Source of the DNA: Candidatus Latescibacterota bacterium
Lineage (GTDB): Bacteria > Latescibacterota > UBA2968 > UBA8231
NCBI GenBank assembly: GCA_022825185.1
Contig: JAJDYK010000260.1
Location: 1-27,097, forward strand
DNA: 27,097 nt
Direction: 5' to 3'
Numbering within the stretch: the first letter of the stretch is position 1; the number at the start of each line of letters is the position of its first letter. Shown piece after piece: positions 14,608 through 22,274 of the stretch. Made by a program: the position numbers and the translations under genes. The notes beneath the pieces are model-generated. The model saw only the letters and a program-made list of their open reading frames with translations, was not told the origin of the DNA and did not search any database.

Positions 14608-14641
14608 ACCGGCCCCAACCAACGCAAAGGAGATTGTTACG

Positions 14642-15385
14642 ATGACCGACGAACGCGTCTTTGTTGGCGACCTGACCCGCAAGGAATTTCGCGAGCGAAT
14701 TCAAGCGGGTACGATTAAGGCCGCCATCGTGCCCACCGCCGCTACCGAACAGCACAACGAACACCTGCACATGATCCACGACACCTTCCACGCCAGCTAT
14801 ATGGCCGAGCACGCGGCCAAAAAGCTCCTGCCCCAAGTGGTGGTCGCCACGCCAGTGAGCATCGGCGTTTCCGAGCACTGGATGGAGCACATCGGCACCC
14901 TGACCGTGCGACCGGAAATTTTCTGCGAGTACGTCTTCGACGTCTGCCATTCGCTCGTGCGGGCTGGCGTTGAAAACATCTTGGTGCTCAATGGCCACGG
15001 CGGCAACGTCAAGCCCATGATGCGCCGCATCGACGAATACCGAGAAAAACTCGGCGTCAACCTCCGCTTCCAGTCCTATTGGGACGTGTACGACCCCGAC
15101 TACGTGCAGCAACACATGGAGCGGGGGCGCTTGCCTGGGCACGCCGACGAATTCGAGACGTCGACCATGCTCTACCTAGCGCCGGAGCGCGTGCAGACCG
15201 AGGCCATCGACAACCCGGCCGCCGCCTTGGGCACGCGAGCCAAGGGCGAGGCCCTAGTCGGACCAGCCGTGGACGGGGTCGCCGCGCTGTTGGAACAAAT
15301 GATCGCCGGCGAGGAAATCGACCTCCCGCCGGTAACCTTCTATCCAGAGGGCAAGCGCAACCTCGTCACCGGTGAGCCGGTTTGA
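14642..15385 (+). CDS. Creatininase family amidohydrolase
   Basis: This 247-residue protein has the creatininase fold signature: TEQHNEHLHMIHD with Glu36, His38, His41 and Asp47, NGHGGN at 117-122 (His119), and GHADEFETS (about 166-174). These residues build the two-metal site. The family includes creatinine amidohydrolase, mycofactocin peptidase MftE and the riboflavin-pathway enzyme ArfB; nothing nearby points to those pathways, so only the family is called. The ATG at 14642 is preceded by AAAGGAG at nine bases. An upstream in-frame ATG (14543) has no SD and would overlap the divergent promoter. The 3' end overlaps the convergent MDR gene by 20 nt. Confidence 0.88.
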   Translation: MTDERVFVGDLTRKEFRERIQAGTIKAAIVPTAATEQHNEHLHMIHDTFHASYMAEHAAKKLLPQVVVATPVSIGVSEHWMEHIGTLTVRPEIFCEYVFDVCHSLVRAGVENILVLNGHGGNVKPMMRRIDEYREKLGVNLRFQSYWDVYDPDYVQQHMERGRLPGHADEFETSTMLYLAPERVQTEAIDNPAAALGTRAKGEALVGPAVDGVAALLEQMIAGEEIDLPPVTFYPEGKRNLVTGEPV

Positions 15386-16415
15386 GCACGACTCCCAGCG
15401 CCTCGGCCGGCGACTCGACGAGTACATCTACGGCCGCGGCGATCTCTTCGAGCGCAAATTCGTGGGTATAGAGCGGTTGGACGCGCAGCTTCCCGGCGGC
15501 TATGGCGCGCAGGCACTCGGCTAGGTTGCGCTGCGTCGGCCACTCGACGAAGACCTCGGGATATGTTTGGCCGCGCTCGTACGCTGGGTCGTGATAGCCG
15601 GGGCCGGTGCGCGCAGCACTCCGCACATCCACGTTGCCCAGCGCGGCCCCAAAGCCGTGCGTTACCTGCGCTCCTCCCACGAGGACAATGCGTCCCATGC
15701 GATGCGTATCCGGCGCTTGCTTTAGGCTCTGATAGATGGTTTCCAAGGCATCGCTGGCCTCGCCGCCAAAGGCGATGACGCCGAAATCCATGCCATACCC
15801 TTGGGTAAATTCCCCGGCGTGCTCGACCATGTCCTGCCCGGCCGGATCGACGACGCCCTCTATACCCACCTGCCGGGCAATGTCTCGACGGCGTGCAAAG
15901 CGATCAACCCCCAAGACGTGGCAGCCGCTTAGCTGGGCGAATTGGGCCGTGAACTGGCCGACCAAGCCCAACCCGACCACGACCCCGTTTTCCCCGTACA
16001 AAGGAGCGGTGCGGCGCACCGCGTGCAATCCGGTCGCCGCCAGATGCACAGACGCGGCCTCGGCAAAGCTAACGCCCTCGGGTATGGCCGCGCACAAATT
16101 CTGCGGCACACAGGCCCAATCGGCGTGCAGGGCGTACCCGCCTCCCATGCAGGCCACGCCCTGCCCCACCTCGAATTGCTCTACTCCAGCCCCGATCTCC
16201 TCGACGACGCCGGCGTTGGTGTAGCCAAAGGGGCGCGGTGGCCGGTCGGGTTGGGGGTTTTCCCGCATGGTCCCCACCCTCCCCAGTTCGGTTCCTGGAC
16301 TGATCAACGAGGCCTCCACTCGCACCTTCACCTCGCCGGGGCTGAGAGCAGGCATGGTTTCCGCTAGACACACCCCCTGACCGCGGCCATCAATAGCCGC
16401 AACTTTCCGCTGCAT
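15366..16415 (-). CDS. Zinc-less medium-chain dehydrogenase/reductase
   Basis: This 349-residue MDR-fold protein has an N-terminal GroES-like catalytic domain (SLISPGTELG near 36-45, GYTNAGVVEEIGAGV, FEVGQGVACMG), then a Rossmann domain with VVVGLGLVGQFTAQFAQ and HVLGVDRFARRR. The catalytic zinc Cys of alcohol dehydrogenases is replaced in the ISPGTE segment, a form I associate with BchC-like and related oxidoreductases, and no structural-zinc cysteine lobe is seen. It is probably an NAD(P)-dependent oxidoreductase of unknown substrate. I chose the ATG at 16415: AAGGAGG (16427-16421) lies five bases upstream, whereas the GTG at 16421 overlaps that SD. Confidence 0.85.
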   Translation of the reverse strand: MQRKVAAIDGRGQGVCLAETMPALSPGEVKVRVEASLISPGTELGRVGTMRENPQPDRPPRPFGYTNAGVVEEIGAGVEQFEVGQGVACMGGGYALHADWACVPQNLCAAIPEGVSFAEAASVHLAATGLHAVRRTAPLYGENGVVVGLGLVGQFTAQFAQLSGCHVLGVDRFARRRDIARQVGIEGVVDPAGQDMVEHAGEFTQGYGMDFGVIAFGGEASDALETIYQSLKQAPDTHRMGRIVLVGGAQVTHGFGAALGNVDVRSAARTGPGYHDPAYERGQTYPEVFVEWPTQRNLAECLRAIAAGKLRVQPLYTHEFALEEIAAAVDVLVESPAEALGVVLKPAHR

Positions 16416-16463
16416 AAGCACCTCCTTTTCGCGCTGGTTGCGCCCTCGTGGACTGCTGTATTA

Positions 16464-16492
16464 CTTATATGTACTCATATTTAATCTGTCTA
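16464..16492 (-). promoter_or_regulatory. Predicted promoter of the MDR gene
   Basis: Minus-strand TAGACA (16492-16487), 17-nt spacer, TATAAG (16469-16464), both 5/6. The plus-strand gene at 16512 shares this 96-bp divergent region; its best -10 is TTTAAT (16480-16485), without a clear -35. Confidence 0.55.
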
Positions 16493-16511
16493 TTGCCCTA
16501 TTCGAGGCTCT

Positions 16512-17279
16512 GTGAACGTCATCATTGCTGCAATTGTGGGAGGTGTCCTCTTGATTTGGGGCGGGTTTTTGGGCCTGCTCCGCATCGCGGATCCCTTCGA
16601 GCGCAAACACGTGTTGATCCTCGCCGCGTACACTACCGTCGTCGTCGGCTGTGTCATGGGCTTAGTGCTCTTTATCAATCACGAACGGCAAAAGGAGCAC
16701 CGCGCTCTGCTAGAGGAGCAAATGGACGAGTTCGACAATCGCCTCTCCGAGTTGAGCACCCGGCTCATTGGCCAGCTAGAAGAAAAAGCCAATCTGACCG
16801 CCTCTGAATTCGAGATCCGCACCCTCTTGCAAAACGAAAAGGATCACCACAAGCGCACCCGCAATCAACTAGCAACCCAAATAGATCACAACAACGCGCT
16901 GCAAAACAAAATGGACACTGAGCGCAAGGAGCGACTGCGCTACCAATCCGACACGGACCGCAAGCTTGAAGAACACTTCCGGCAGGAGGACTTGCGCTAC
17001 CAAAACCTCGCCGATACCCAAAAGCGCTCCTTGGCGAACGTGCAGGCGCAGTTCGGCCCCCTCAACAACGAACTGACCCGCTTGCAAGAGCAAACCTCAA
17101 CCTTGCAGCGCAATCAGCAGGCAATCATAGACAAAATCGCCGCCAGCCGCGAAACTCAAACGCTCTCAGTCCAAAAACTCGACGCGCTCGCCCGTAGTCT
17201 GAGCGCCCTGTACAACGACTTGAACCAAACTATGGCCCAAGTTGATAGTCTATATCGCAGAACATCTCCAACGCCTTAA
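16512..17279 (+). CDS. Two-TM membrane protein with long coiled coil
   Basis: This 255-residue protein is unlike any family I can name. Two hydrophobic segments (about 3-23 and 33-55) with a short charged loop (RIADPFERKH) between them form a hairpin. It is followed by about 190 residues of nearly continuous coiled coil rich in Q, E, R, K and L (for example LLEEQMDEFDNRLSELST). The architecture suggests a membrane-anchored rod. The GTG at 16512 has GAGG four bases upstream. It ends ten bases before a coiled-coil lipoprotein gene and forms a two-gene unit with it, facing an ExbB/ExbD-type operon. I infer that these are parts of one envelope assembly; that link rests only on proximity and matching architecture. 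Confidence 0.75.
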   Translation: MNVIIAAIVGGVLLIWGGFLGLLRIADPFERKHVLILAAYTTVVVGCVMGLVLFINHERQKEHRALLEEQMDEFDNRLSELSTRLIGQLEEKANLTASEFEIRTLLQNEKDHHKRTRNQLATQIDHNNALQNKMDTERKERLRYQSDTDRKLEEHFRQEDLRYQNLADTQKRSLANVQAQFGPLNNELTRLQEQTSTLQRNQQAIIDKIAASRETQTLSVQKLDALARSLSALYNDLNQTMAQVDSLYRRTSPTP

Positions 17280-17289
17280 GGAGCTGACA

Positions 17290-18108
17290 ATGAAACGCAT
17301 TCTCATCCCTTGCATCGCCTTATTCCTTGCTGCCTGCACTAATAAGGAGCAGGAGATGCTCCTGCTCCAATTGCAAAGCGACATGGTCCGCGCCAACGCC
17401 GCCATTGACTCGCTGACGTACTCGCTCGATGACTCCAACCGCTTGCTCGACAACATGCGGGCGCAAGTTGACAGCACTCAACAGGTCAACGACAAGCTTC
17501 TCGAAAACGTGCAAAAGCTCAACAAGGAACTGCGGCACTGGAGCAAACTGGCCACCGAATACAAGCAGAGCAATGCGCGGTTAAAGCTCGAAATCGAGCA
17601 GCTAAGAAGGGAAAAGCAAGCGGACCGCTACACCATTTCCCAGCTACGCGCCGAGACCGACCGCCTCAATGGCGAGCTGCTGGAAACCCATAGCAGCATC
17701 CGCCGCCAGAGCGATCACATCCGCCGCTTAGAGCAAGAGTTGGCCCAGACCAAGGCCGAGCTGGATGAGGCCAAGAAGGCCGCGCAAAACGCAGTGTACC
17801 TCTACGCTGCCAAAGAGACCCAACTCGTAGAGCAAGGCTATCTCAAAACCCACCGGCCTTTTGGCAGCGGGTTCCGCAAGCAATACGAGTTGGTTAAACA
17901 AATCCGCCGCGACAGCCCGGGCACCCAAGTCGCGCCCATCGGCCAAACCATCACACTACCAGGCGAAGTCGAGGCCCTCGTCGATCACTACGGCAAGCTC
18001 AGGAAGGGGGATGACTACGAAATGACGCGTGGCGAAGCCGGAGTGCAGGTCGCGTTCCTCAACGAGTTGGCCGGTGGCACGGGCGTCTTGGCGATACTTA
18101 AGGAATAG
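17290..18108 (+). CDS. Coiled-coil lipoprotein
   Basis: This 272-residue lipoprotein has a signal peptide ending in the lipobox LAAC, with Cys16 as the lipidated residue, followed by TNKEQ. A long coiled coil (about 30-175) is rich in E, Q, R, L and N. A compact C-terminal region (about 175-272) begins NAVYLYAAKETQLVEQGYL and ends in TGVLAILKE, resembling in layout the C-terminal beta domain of Bacteroidota coiled-coil Cbp1-like lipoproteins (a recalled similarity, not a search). The ATG at 17290 has AAGGAG six bases upstream; an earlier ATG (17242) lacks a signal peptide. It is co-transcribed with the membrane coiled-coil gene and ends eight bases from the convergent ExbD-like gene. Confidence 0.85.
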   Translation: MKRILIPCIALFLAACTNKEQEMLLLQLQSDMVRANAAIDSLTYSLDDSNRLLDNMRAQVDSTQQVNDKLLENVQKLNKELRHWSKLATEYKQSNARLKLEIEQLRREKQADRYTISQLRAETDRLNGELLETHSSIRRQSDHIRRLEQELAQTKAELDEAKKAAQNAVYLYAAKETQLVEQGYLKTHRPFGSGFRKQYELVKQIRRDSPGTQVAPIGQTITLPGEVEALVDHYGKLRKGDDYEMTRGEAGVQVAFLNELAGGTGVLAILKE

Positions 18109-18116
18109 CTTTACGC

Positions 18117-18536
18117 TCACCAGGTGTGGACATAGACCGCCGAGCGTACCTTCTCCCCGGCTTGGTCGGTCGAGAGCAGCGAGTCGGCAAACGACGCGTG
18201 TTTGGCCAGCCGCTCGCGGCTACCTCCTTTGAGAAACAAGTGCAAACTAGCTTCGGGTTCGGCAGCGAGGCGGCGCACCATCCGGCGAAACTCCCACTCG
18301 CTCAAAGGGCTGTCGATGGTGTAGCCATCGCGCGATAGCCCCACGCCCGCGCTCGTGTACAGTACGACCCGGTCCCCAGGCTGTGGGTCGTGGCGATGTA
18401 CCCGCCAAACCGGTTGCGTCACGTTGAGAATCATAATACCCAAGCTCAACATCAGCATCATAATGCCCAAGAAGAGTTCCTTGCTAATATCGTGCTCTTC
18501 GAGCTCGGCAGCTTGGCGCTTGAGATAGCGGCTCAC
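18117..18536 (-). CDS. ExbD/TolR-like small membrane protein
   Basis: This 139-residue protein has a short charged N-terminal tail, one transmembrane helix (about 21-38, LFLGIMMLMLSLGIMIL) and a periplasmic domain of about 90 residues (VGLSRDGYTIDSPLSEWEF ... ASLHLFLKGG ... SAVYVHTW). This layout and the position right after an ExbB/TolQ-like gene match ExbD/TolR, the plug-like partner of the ion channel. The membrane aspartate essential in ExbD is not in its usual place; Asp16 and Glu20 at the cytoplasmic edge are the only acidic candidates. The GTG start overlaps the upstream stop (GTGA), a sign of coupled, stoichiometric translation. The assignment depends on context as much as sequence. 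Confidence 0.6.
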   Translation of the reverse strand: MSRYLKRQAAELEEHDISKELFLGIMMLMLSLGIMILNVTQPVWRVHRHDPQPGDRVVLYTSAGVGLSRDGYTIDSPLSEWEFRRMVRRLAAEPEASLHLFLKGGSRERLAKHASFADSLLSTDQAGEKVRSAVYVHTW

Positions 18537-19309
18537 AATCTTCTATTCCTCTCTCTGACCCAAGCGTCCTCCTGCCGGGCGAGCCGCTGGACCAAGTAGT
18601 CGGCGATCTTGCGCAGCGGCAAGTAGGCTAAGAGACCGACGAGCGTGGTCTTAAAGGCCAAAACCAAGCCCTCGGCCATGGCACTGAGTGCCTTAAAGGT
18701 CTGGGTCGCCTCGTCGATCTGACTCAATTCCTGCGCGGTCAGCAGGATGCCGCAAACCGTGCCTAAGTAGCCGTATAGCGGTATCCTCGTCAGGTCGCGG
18801 CGCACGTGCGTCAAAGGGTCGCCGAGAAAACCCACAAGTTCGTCCACCAACTCCTCGTCCCTGCTCTTGCAGTCGCTGTAATTGTCAGACTGGCGCTGCA
18901 ATTCTGCTAGCTGTTCCATTCTCTGGCGGCCCAAGGTATTGGGGCCGGGACCGCCGCGCCGAGCCCAAGCTCGCTCCTCGCGGCGGAGATGCAAACTAAT
19001 GTGTGCCAAGCTCAACAGATGACCGCCAGCCGACCAAGTGATCAGCACGTATGAGAAGCGACCAATCCACGCAAAGGCACTGGCCGGCTGTGGGTTGATG
19101 AAGAAGTAGTAAGCGGCCAGTGCCCCGACGATCAACCCGGTCAACAGGCCAATAGTGCTGGCGAGAAACTGTAGGCGGGGCAAGTTCAGATAGTACGCTG
19201 CATCGTGTCGGCGCATGCGCCGGGCCCGGCGCATGTGCAAACAGCTAATGGTGACACCGCCAGCCAGCGCCAACAGGATACTACTGACTAATACTAATTC
19301 GTTGTTCAA
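18533..19309 (-). CDS. MotA/TolQ/ExbB-type ion-channel subunit
   Basis: This 258-residue membrane protein has hydrophobic segments near 5-23, 46-70 and 78-106, a cytoplasmic loop of about 65 charged residues, then the two helices of the MotA/TolQ/ExbB domain. The first contains PLYGYLGTVCGILLTAQEL (about 177-195). The second, AEGLVLAFKTTLVGLLAYLP (about 212-231), carries the conserved threonines. ExbB/TolQ pentamers conduct protons and drive work across the envelope. The start is taken as TTG 19309, with AAGGGA about eight bases upstream, because a longer reading (19405) would overlap the upstream gene by 91 nt. It lies five bases after that gene and overlaps the ExbD-like gene. Confidence 0.72.
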   Translation of the reverse strand: MNNELVLVSSILLALAGGVTISCLHMRRARRMRRHDAAYYLNLPRLQFLASTIGLLTGLIVGALAAYYFFINPQPASAFAWIGRFSYVLITWSAGGHLLSLAHISLHLRREERAWARRGGPGPNTLGRQRMEQLAELQRQSDNYSDCKSRDEELVDELVGFLGDPLTHVRRDLTRIPLYGYLGTVCGILLTAQELSQIDEATQTFKALSAMAEGLVLAFKTTLVGLLAYLPLRKIADYLVQRLARQEDAWVRERNRRL

Positions 19310-19314
19310 GAGGT

Positions 19315-20514
19315 CTATCCCTTCGCGCTGACGAGCTTCCACCACTGCCGACTTACCATCCCCAGATAGAACAATAGGCCGGTCGCAATCCCCCACAGTT
19401 CCCACGGTGCGCTGCGGCCAATGCGGATGCCCCGAGCAGACGATTCCTGTATCCCCCCTCCCGATCCGGTAGAACGGCCCTCACCTTTGGCTGCGCCGCG
19501 GGCGGCTGGGGGTGCGTAGTCTCGGCGGCGGTCTGCTTCCCCGCTCGCCGCGCCAGTCAAGGCCCGCTGCGGCACGACGTAGCTCGCACCTTTGAGGGCC
19601 TGTTTTTTGGGGAAAACCAACTCGCGTTCCTTGGCGGGCAGTTCCTCGGTCCAAGCGAGCAGCTTTTTCGCCGCGTCTATGCTTTCGACTTCGGTTAATC
19701 TGCTCGCTTTCCCGAGGGAAAAAGCCAGCCGCCCGCTGACAAACCCCTGATAGAGTACGTCCTGTGTCGCGCTCCGGCGTGCTTGGAGTTTTTGCGCCAA
19801 TTCATCGCGTTGTTTTTGCAAATGCACCAGACGGCTGACGACCATATGCGTCTCCATAGGCTGGTGCCGCGCGACACCAGCCGCGCCGGTGAGCGGGCGT
19901 CGGCGCGCAGCGCGGGCCAATAGTGCGGCGTCAAAGCGGGCCTCTAACTCGACCTCACCAAACAGCGTCGTCCCCCAGATGACTTCGGCCTTGGGAATGT
20001 CGGGCAAGCTGTGGTTGTAAAAACGCGGCTCGGCCCGCTGGCCGTCCACCGACCAGTGGCCATCGCCGGTAGCCAACACCTTGCGCAAGCGACCGCCACC
20101 GTCTTGCAAGTACAAACCGGCCATAAAGCCACTTTCGACTCGGTCTGTGTCCCAGCAATGGGCGCGTAGGACATTGGACCTGAGCAGGTAAACAACGGGA
20201 ATTTCGACTCGAGTTGGGGTCAGACGTGTCTCACCGATCCGGTGTCCATTGAGGAACAGCTCTGCTTCATCGTCGGCCCAAAAGATCAGTACCAGTTTGG
20301 AATTGGCCGGCAATAGCTGACTGTCTCCTTTTCGCTTTGCCAATTCGCGCAGCTTATCCCCCCCATAAAGGCGGACCAAGGTGTCAATGCTGGCGGACAC
20401 TTGGTTGTACTGTTGTCTGAGTGCCACCACGTCATCAGCCGTAGCGGCCGAGGCCCAGCCGACCCCACACGCCGCCCAAGCCAACCAACGCATCCATTGC
20501 CCATAGCCGCTCAT
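19315..20514 (-). CDS. Signal-peptide protein with coiled coil and C-terminal membrane anchor
   Basis: This 399-residue protein belongs to no family I recognise. It begins with a signal peptide (about 1-24, ending SAATA). A region of probable beta structure follows (about 65-165: KLVLIFWADDEAELFLNGHRI, VEIPVVYLLRSNVLRAHCW, GFMAGLYLQDG), reminiscent of sugar-binding jelly-roll modules but not assignable. Next come a coiled coil (about 228-250, LVHLQKQRDELAQKLQARR), a low-complexity Gly/Ala/Arg linker, and a single C-terminal TM helix (about 372-390) with a short basic tail. This predicts a periplasmic protein tethered to the inner membrane. The ATG overlaps the SDR stop (ATGA) and the gene ends five bases before the ExbB-like start. 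It is probably the working arm or receptor of the ExbBD-like complex. Confidence 0.7.
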   Translation of the reverse strand: MSGYGQWMRWLAWAACGVGWASAATADDVVALRQQYNQVSASIDTLVRLYGGDKLRELAKRKGDSQLLPANSKLVLIFWADDEAELFLNGHRIGETRLTPTRVEIPVVYLLRSNVLRAHCWDTDRVESGFMAGLYLQDGGGRLRKVLATGDGHWSVDGQRAEPRFYNHSLPDIPKAEVIWGTTLFGEVELEARFDAALLARAARRRPLTGAAGVARHQPMETHMVVSRLVHLQKQRDELAQKLQARRSATQDVLYQGFVSGRLAFSLGKASRLTEVESIDAAKKLLAWTEELPAKERELVFPKKQALKGASYVVPQRALTGAASGEADRRRDYAPPAARGAAKGEGRSTGSGGGIQESSARGIRIGRSAPWELWGIATGLLFYLGMVSRQWWKLVSAKG

Positions 20515-21281
20515 ATATTCGACTTGGATTGCCCCCCATCGACATTGATGCAGGCACCGGTCACCCATTTCGCCCGGTCGGATGCCAAAAAGGCCACTAC
20601 ATCGGCGACTTCTTCCGGCGTGCCAAAGCGACCGAAGGGAATATTGGCGTCGATAAAGGCCTGTATTTGCGCTGGATTTTCCTTCATCCGCCGCTCCCAG
20701 CTTCCTCCGGGAAAGAGAATGGAGCCTGGGGCGACGGTATTGACGCGGATGTTTTTTTTGGCCGCTTCAATGGCCAAGTTGGCTCCTAGACTAATAAGCG
20801 CTGCTTTGGCAGCGTTGTAGGAAACCGGCCCACCGCTTTCGCGGCCAAAAATTGAAGAAATGTGGACGATGCTGCCGCCCCCGCGCGCTTCCATTAAGGG
20901 AATAGCCGCCCGGCTCACTCGCACGGCCGAAAGAAAGCTCCAGTTGATGATGTCGTTCCACTCGGCATCGTCGATCTCGACAAAGGGGGTCCACTTCGAT
21001 CCACCGACATTGTTGACGAGAATGTCGAGCCCGCCAAAGCGACTTTTTGCAGCCTCCACCACAGCGATTGCGCCCTCCGGCGTGGTCACATCTTGCGCGA
21101 TAGCCTCCACCTCTGCTCCACGACCTTCTAAGTCGGCGGCCGCTTCCGCCAGCGCGTCGGCACCGCGCGCGCAGATGCAAAGCGGCGCTCCTTCAGCGGC
21201 CAAGGCCGCGGCAATGCGCTTGCCAATGCCGCGGCTAGCCCCGGTCACCAAGGCGACTTTGTCTTTGAGTCCTAGATCCAA
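20511..21281 (-). CDS. Short-chain dehydrogenase/reductase (SDR)
   Basis: This 256-residue classical SDR has a cofactor loop TGASRGIG (about 13-20), NNVGG (90-94), and a catalytic tetrad of Asn113, Ser142/143 (HISSIFG), Tyr155 and Lys159 (SYNAAK), with a terminal GACINVDGG motif. It oxidises or reduces an alcohol/ketone with NAD(P); substrate unknown. The start is TTG 21281, six bases after AAAAGGAG. An earlier in-frame TTG at 21299 would place that SD inside the gene. It begins one base after the exchanger stop and overlaps the next gene by ATGA, so it is embedded in the operon. Confidence 0.9.
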   Translation of the reverse strand: MDLGLKDKVALVTGASRGIGKRIAAALAAEGAPLCICARGADALAEAAADLEGRGAEVEAIAQDVTTPEGAIAVVEAAKSRFGGLDILVNNVGGSKWTPFVEIDDAEWNDIINWSFLSAVRVSRAAIPLMEARGGGSIVHISSIFGRESGGPVSYNAAKAALISLGANLAIEAAKKNIRVNTVAPGSILFPGGSWERRMKENPAQIQAFIDANIPFGRFGTPEEVADVVAFLASDRAKWVTGACINVDGGQSKSNI

Positions 21282-21282
21282 A

Positions 21283-22266
21283 TTACACTCCTTTTTCAAT
21301 GCCCGGAGCCAGCGCTCCAGGGTTGGTCGCGAAAAGCGCGATCAAATAAGCAATGCACAACGCCAACAATACCAAGCCCTTCCAGCGATTTAACTCGTAG
21401 CCAATGCGCATCAACCCGAGCATCGTCAGCACGATCGCTAGCATCCACGGGAACATGAAGTTGACCACGTCGGCTGGAACCACCAGCGGATTGGCCAAAG
21501 CCGAAGCGCCGGCGATCCAGCAGATATTGAGGATATCGGCTCCGAGGATATTACCCACTGCCAAAGCCCCTTGGCCCTTGCGGGCGGCGACAATGCAAGT
21601 GGCGACTTCGGGTATCGAGGTGCCCAAGGCCACGACCACCAAGCCAATGACGACATCCGGCAGTCCCAATGCCATCGCCACCACCGGAGTGGCTTCGACG
21701 ATAAAGTGGCTACTGACGACGACGCCGACCAAGCCGCCGGCGAATAGCAACGCTACCTTCCAGAGGCTGCGGGAGGGGGCCTCCTCCTCGGTCTCGGCAC
21801 GCGGTCGCCGCTTCTGCTCCCAGAATGAGTATATTAGGTATAAAACAAAAAGCCCCACCAACGCGCCGCCTTCCACCCGGGCCAGTGTCCCGTCGAAGGC
21901 CATGTACCAAGCCACTAGATCTACGGTGATGAGAAAAATCGCTGCCGAGCGCAGCACGATGCGATCGATGGCAATGGCCGTAGTGGCAAAAAGCGCAGCC
22001 ATGGGCAGAGCCAAGCCATCGTCGTAAATGACCGACCCCACGGCATTGCCCAGTGCCACTTCGGGCGAGTCCCTGAGGGCAGCGGTCACGGAGACCGCCA
22101 GTTCGGGTGCGGTAGTGCCAAGGCCGACGATGACGATGCCGATCAAGATCGGCGGAGCGTGGAGGTAACGCGCAATATCAATGGCTCCCTCCACCAAGTA
22201 GTCGGCGCATTTGGCCAACAGCGCGAAGGACAGGACCATCAGGCCCGCAGCTTCCCAGACCCCCAT
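21283..22266 (-). CDS. Na+/Ca2+ exchanger family (CaCA) membrane protein
   Basis: This 327-residue integral membrane protein has about ten hydrophobic helices in two inverted halves. Both alpha-repeats are visible: GLGTTAPELAVSV ... ALGNAVGSVIYDD (about 48-83, acid Glu55) and ALGTSIPEVATCI ... AVGNILGADILN (about 205-240). The halves are joined by a charged loop (EQKRRPRAETEEEAP). These glutamates coordinate Ca2+ in characterised exchangers. The first repeat has Val where many members have Asn in the GSN motif, so ion choice may differ. The ATG at 22266 has AAGG eight bases upstream and lies eight bases after the amidohydrolase stop. Confidence 0.9.
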   Translation of the reverse strand: MGVWEAAGLMVLSFALLAKCADYLVEGAIDIARYLHAPPILIGIVIVGLGTTAPELAVSVTAALRDSPEVALGNAVGSVIYDDGLALPMAALFATTAIAIDRIVLRSAAIFLITVDLVAWYMAFDGTLARVEGGALVGLFVLYLIYSFWEQKRRPRAETEEEAPSRSLWKVALLFAGGLVGVVVSSHFIVEATPVVAMALGLPDVVIGLVVVALGTSIPEVATCIVAARKGQGALAVGNILGADILNICWIAGASALANPLVVPADVVNFMFPWMLAIVLTMLGLMRIGYELNRWKGLVLLALCIAYLIALFATNPGALAPGIEKGV

Positions 22267-22274
22267 GATTAACC

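Noticed and set aside
16512..20514. Zorya-type anti-phage system
   Set aside because: The ExbB-like protein lacks the long cytoplasmic tail of ZorA, the ExbD-like protein has no OmpA domain as in ZorB, and no ZorC, ZorD or ZorE-like gene is adjacent.
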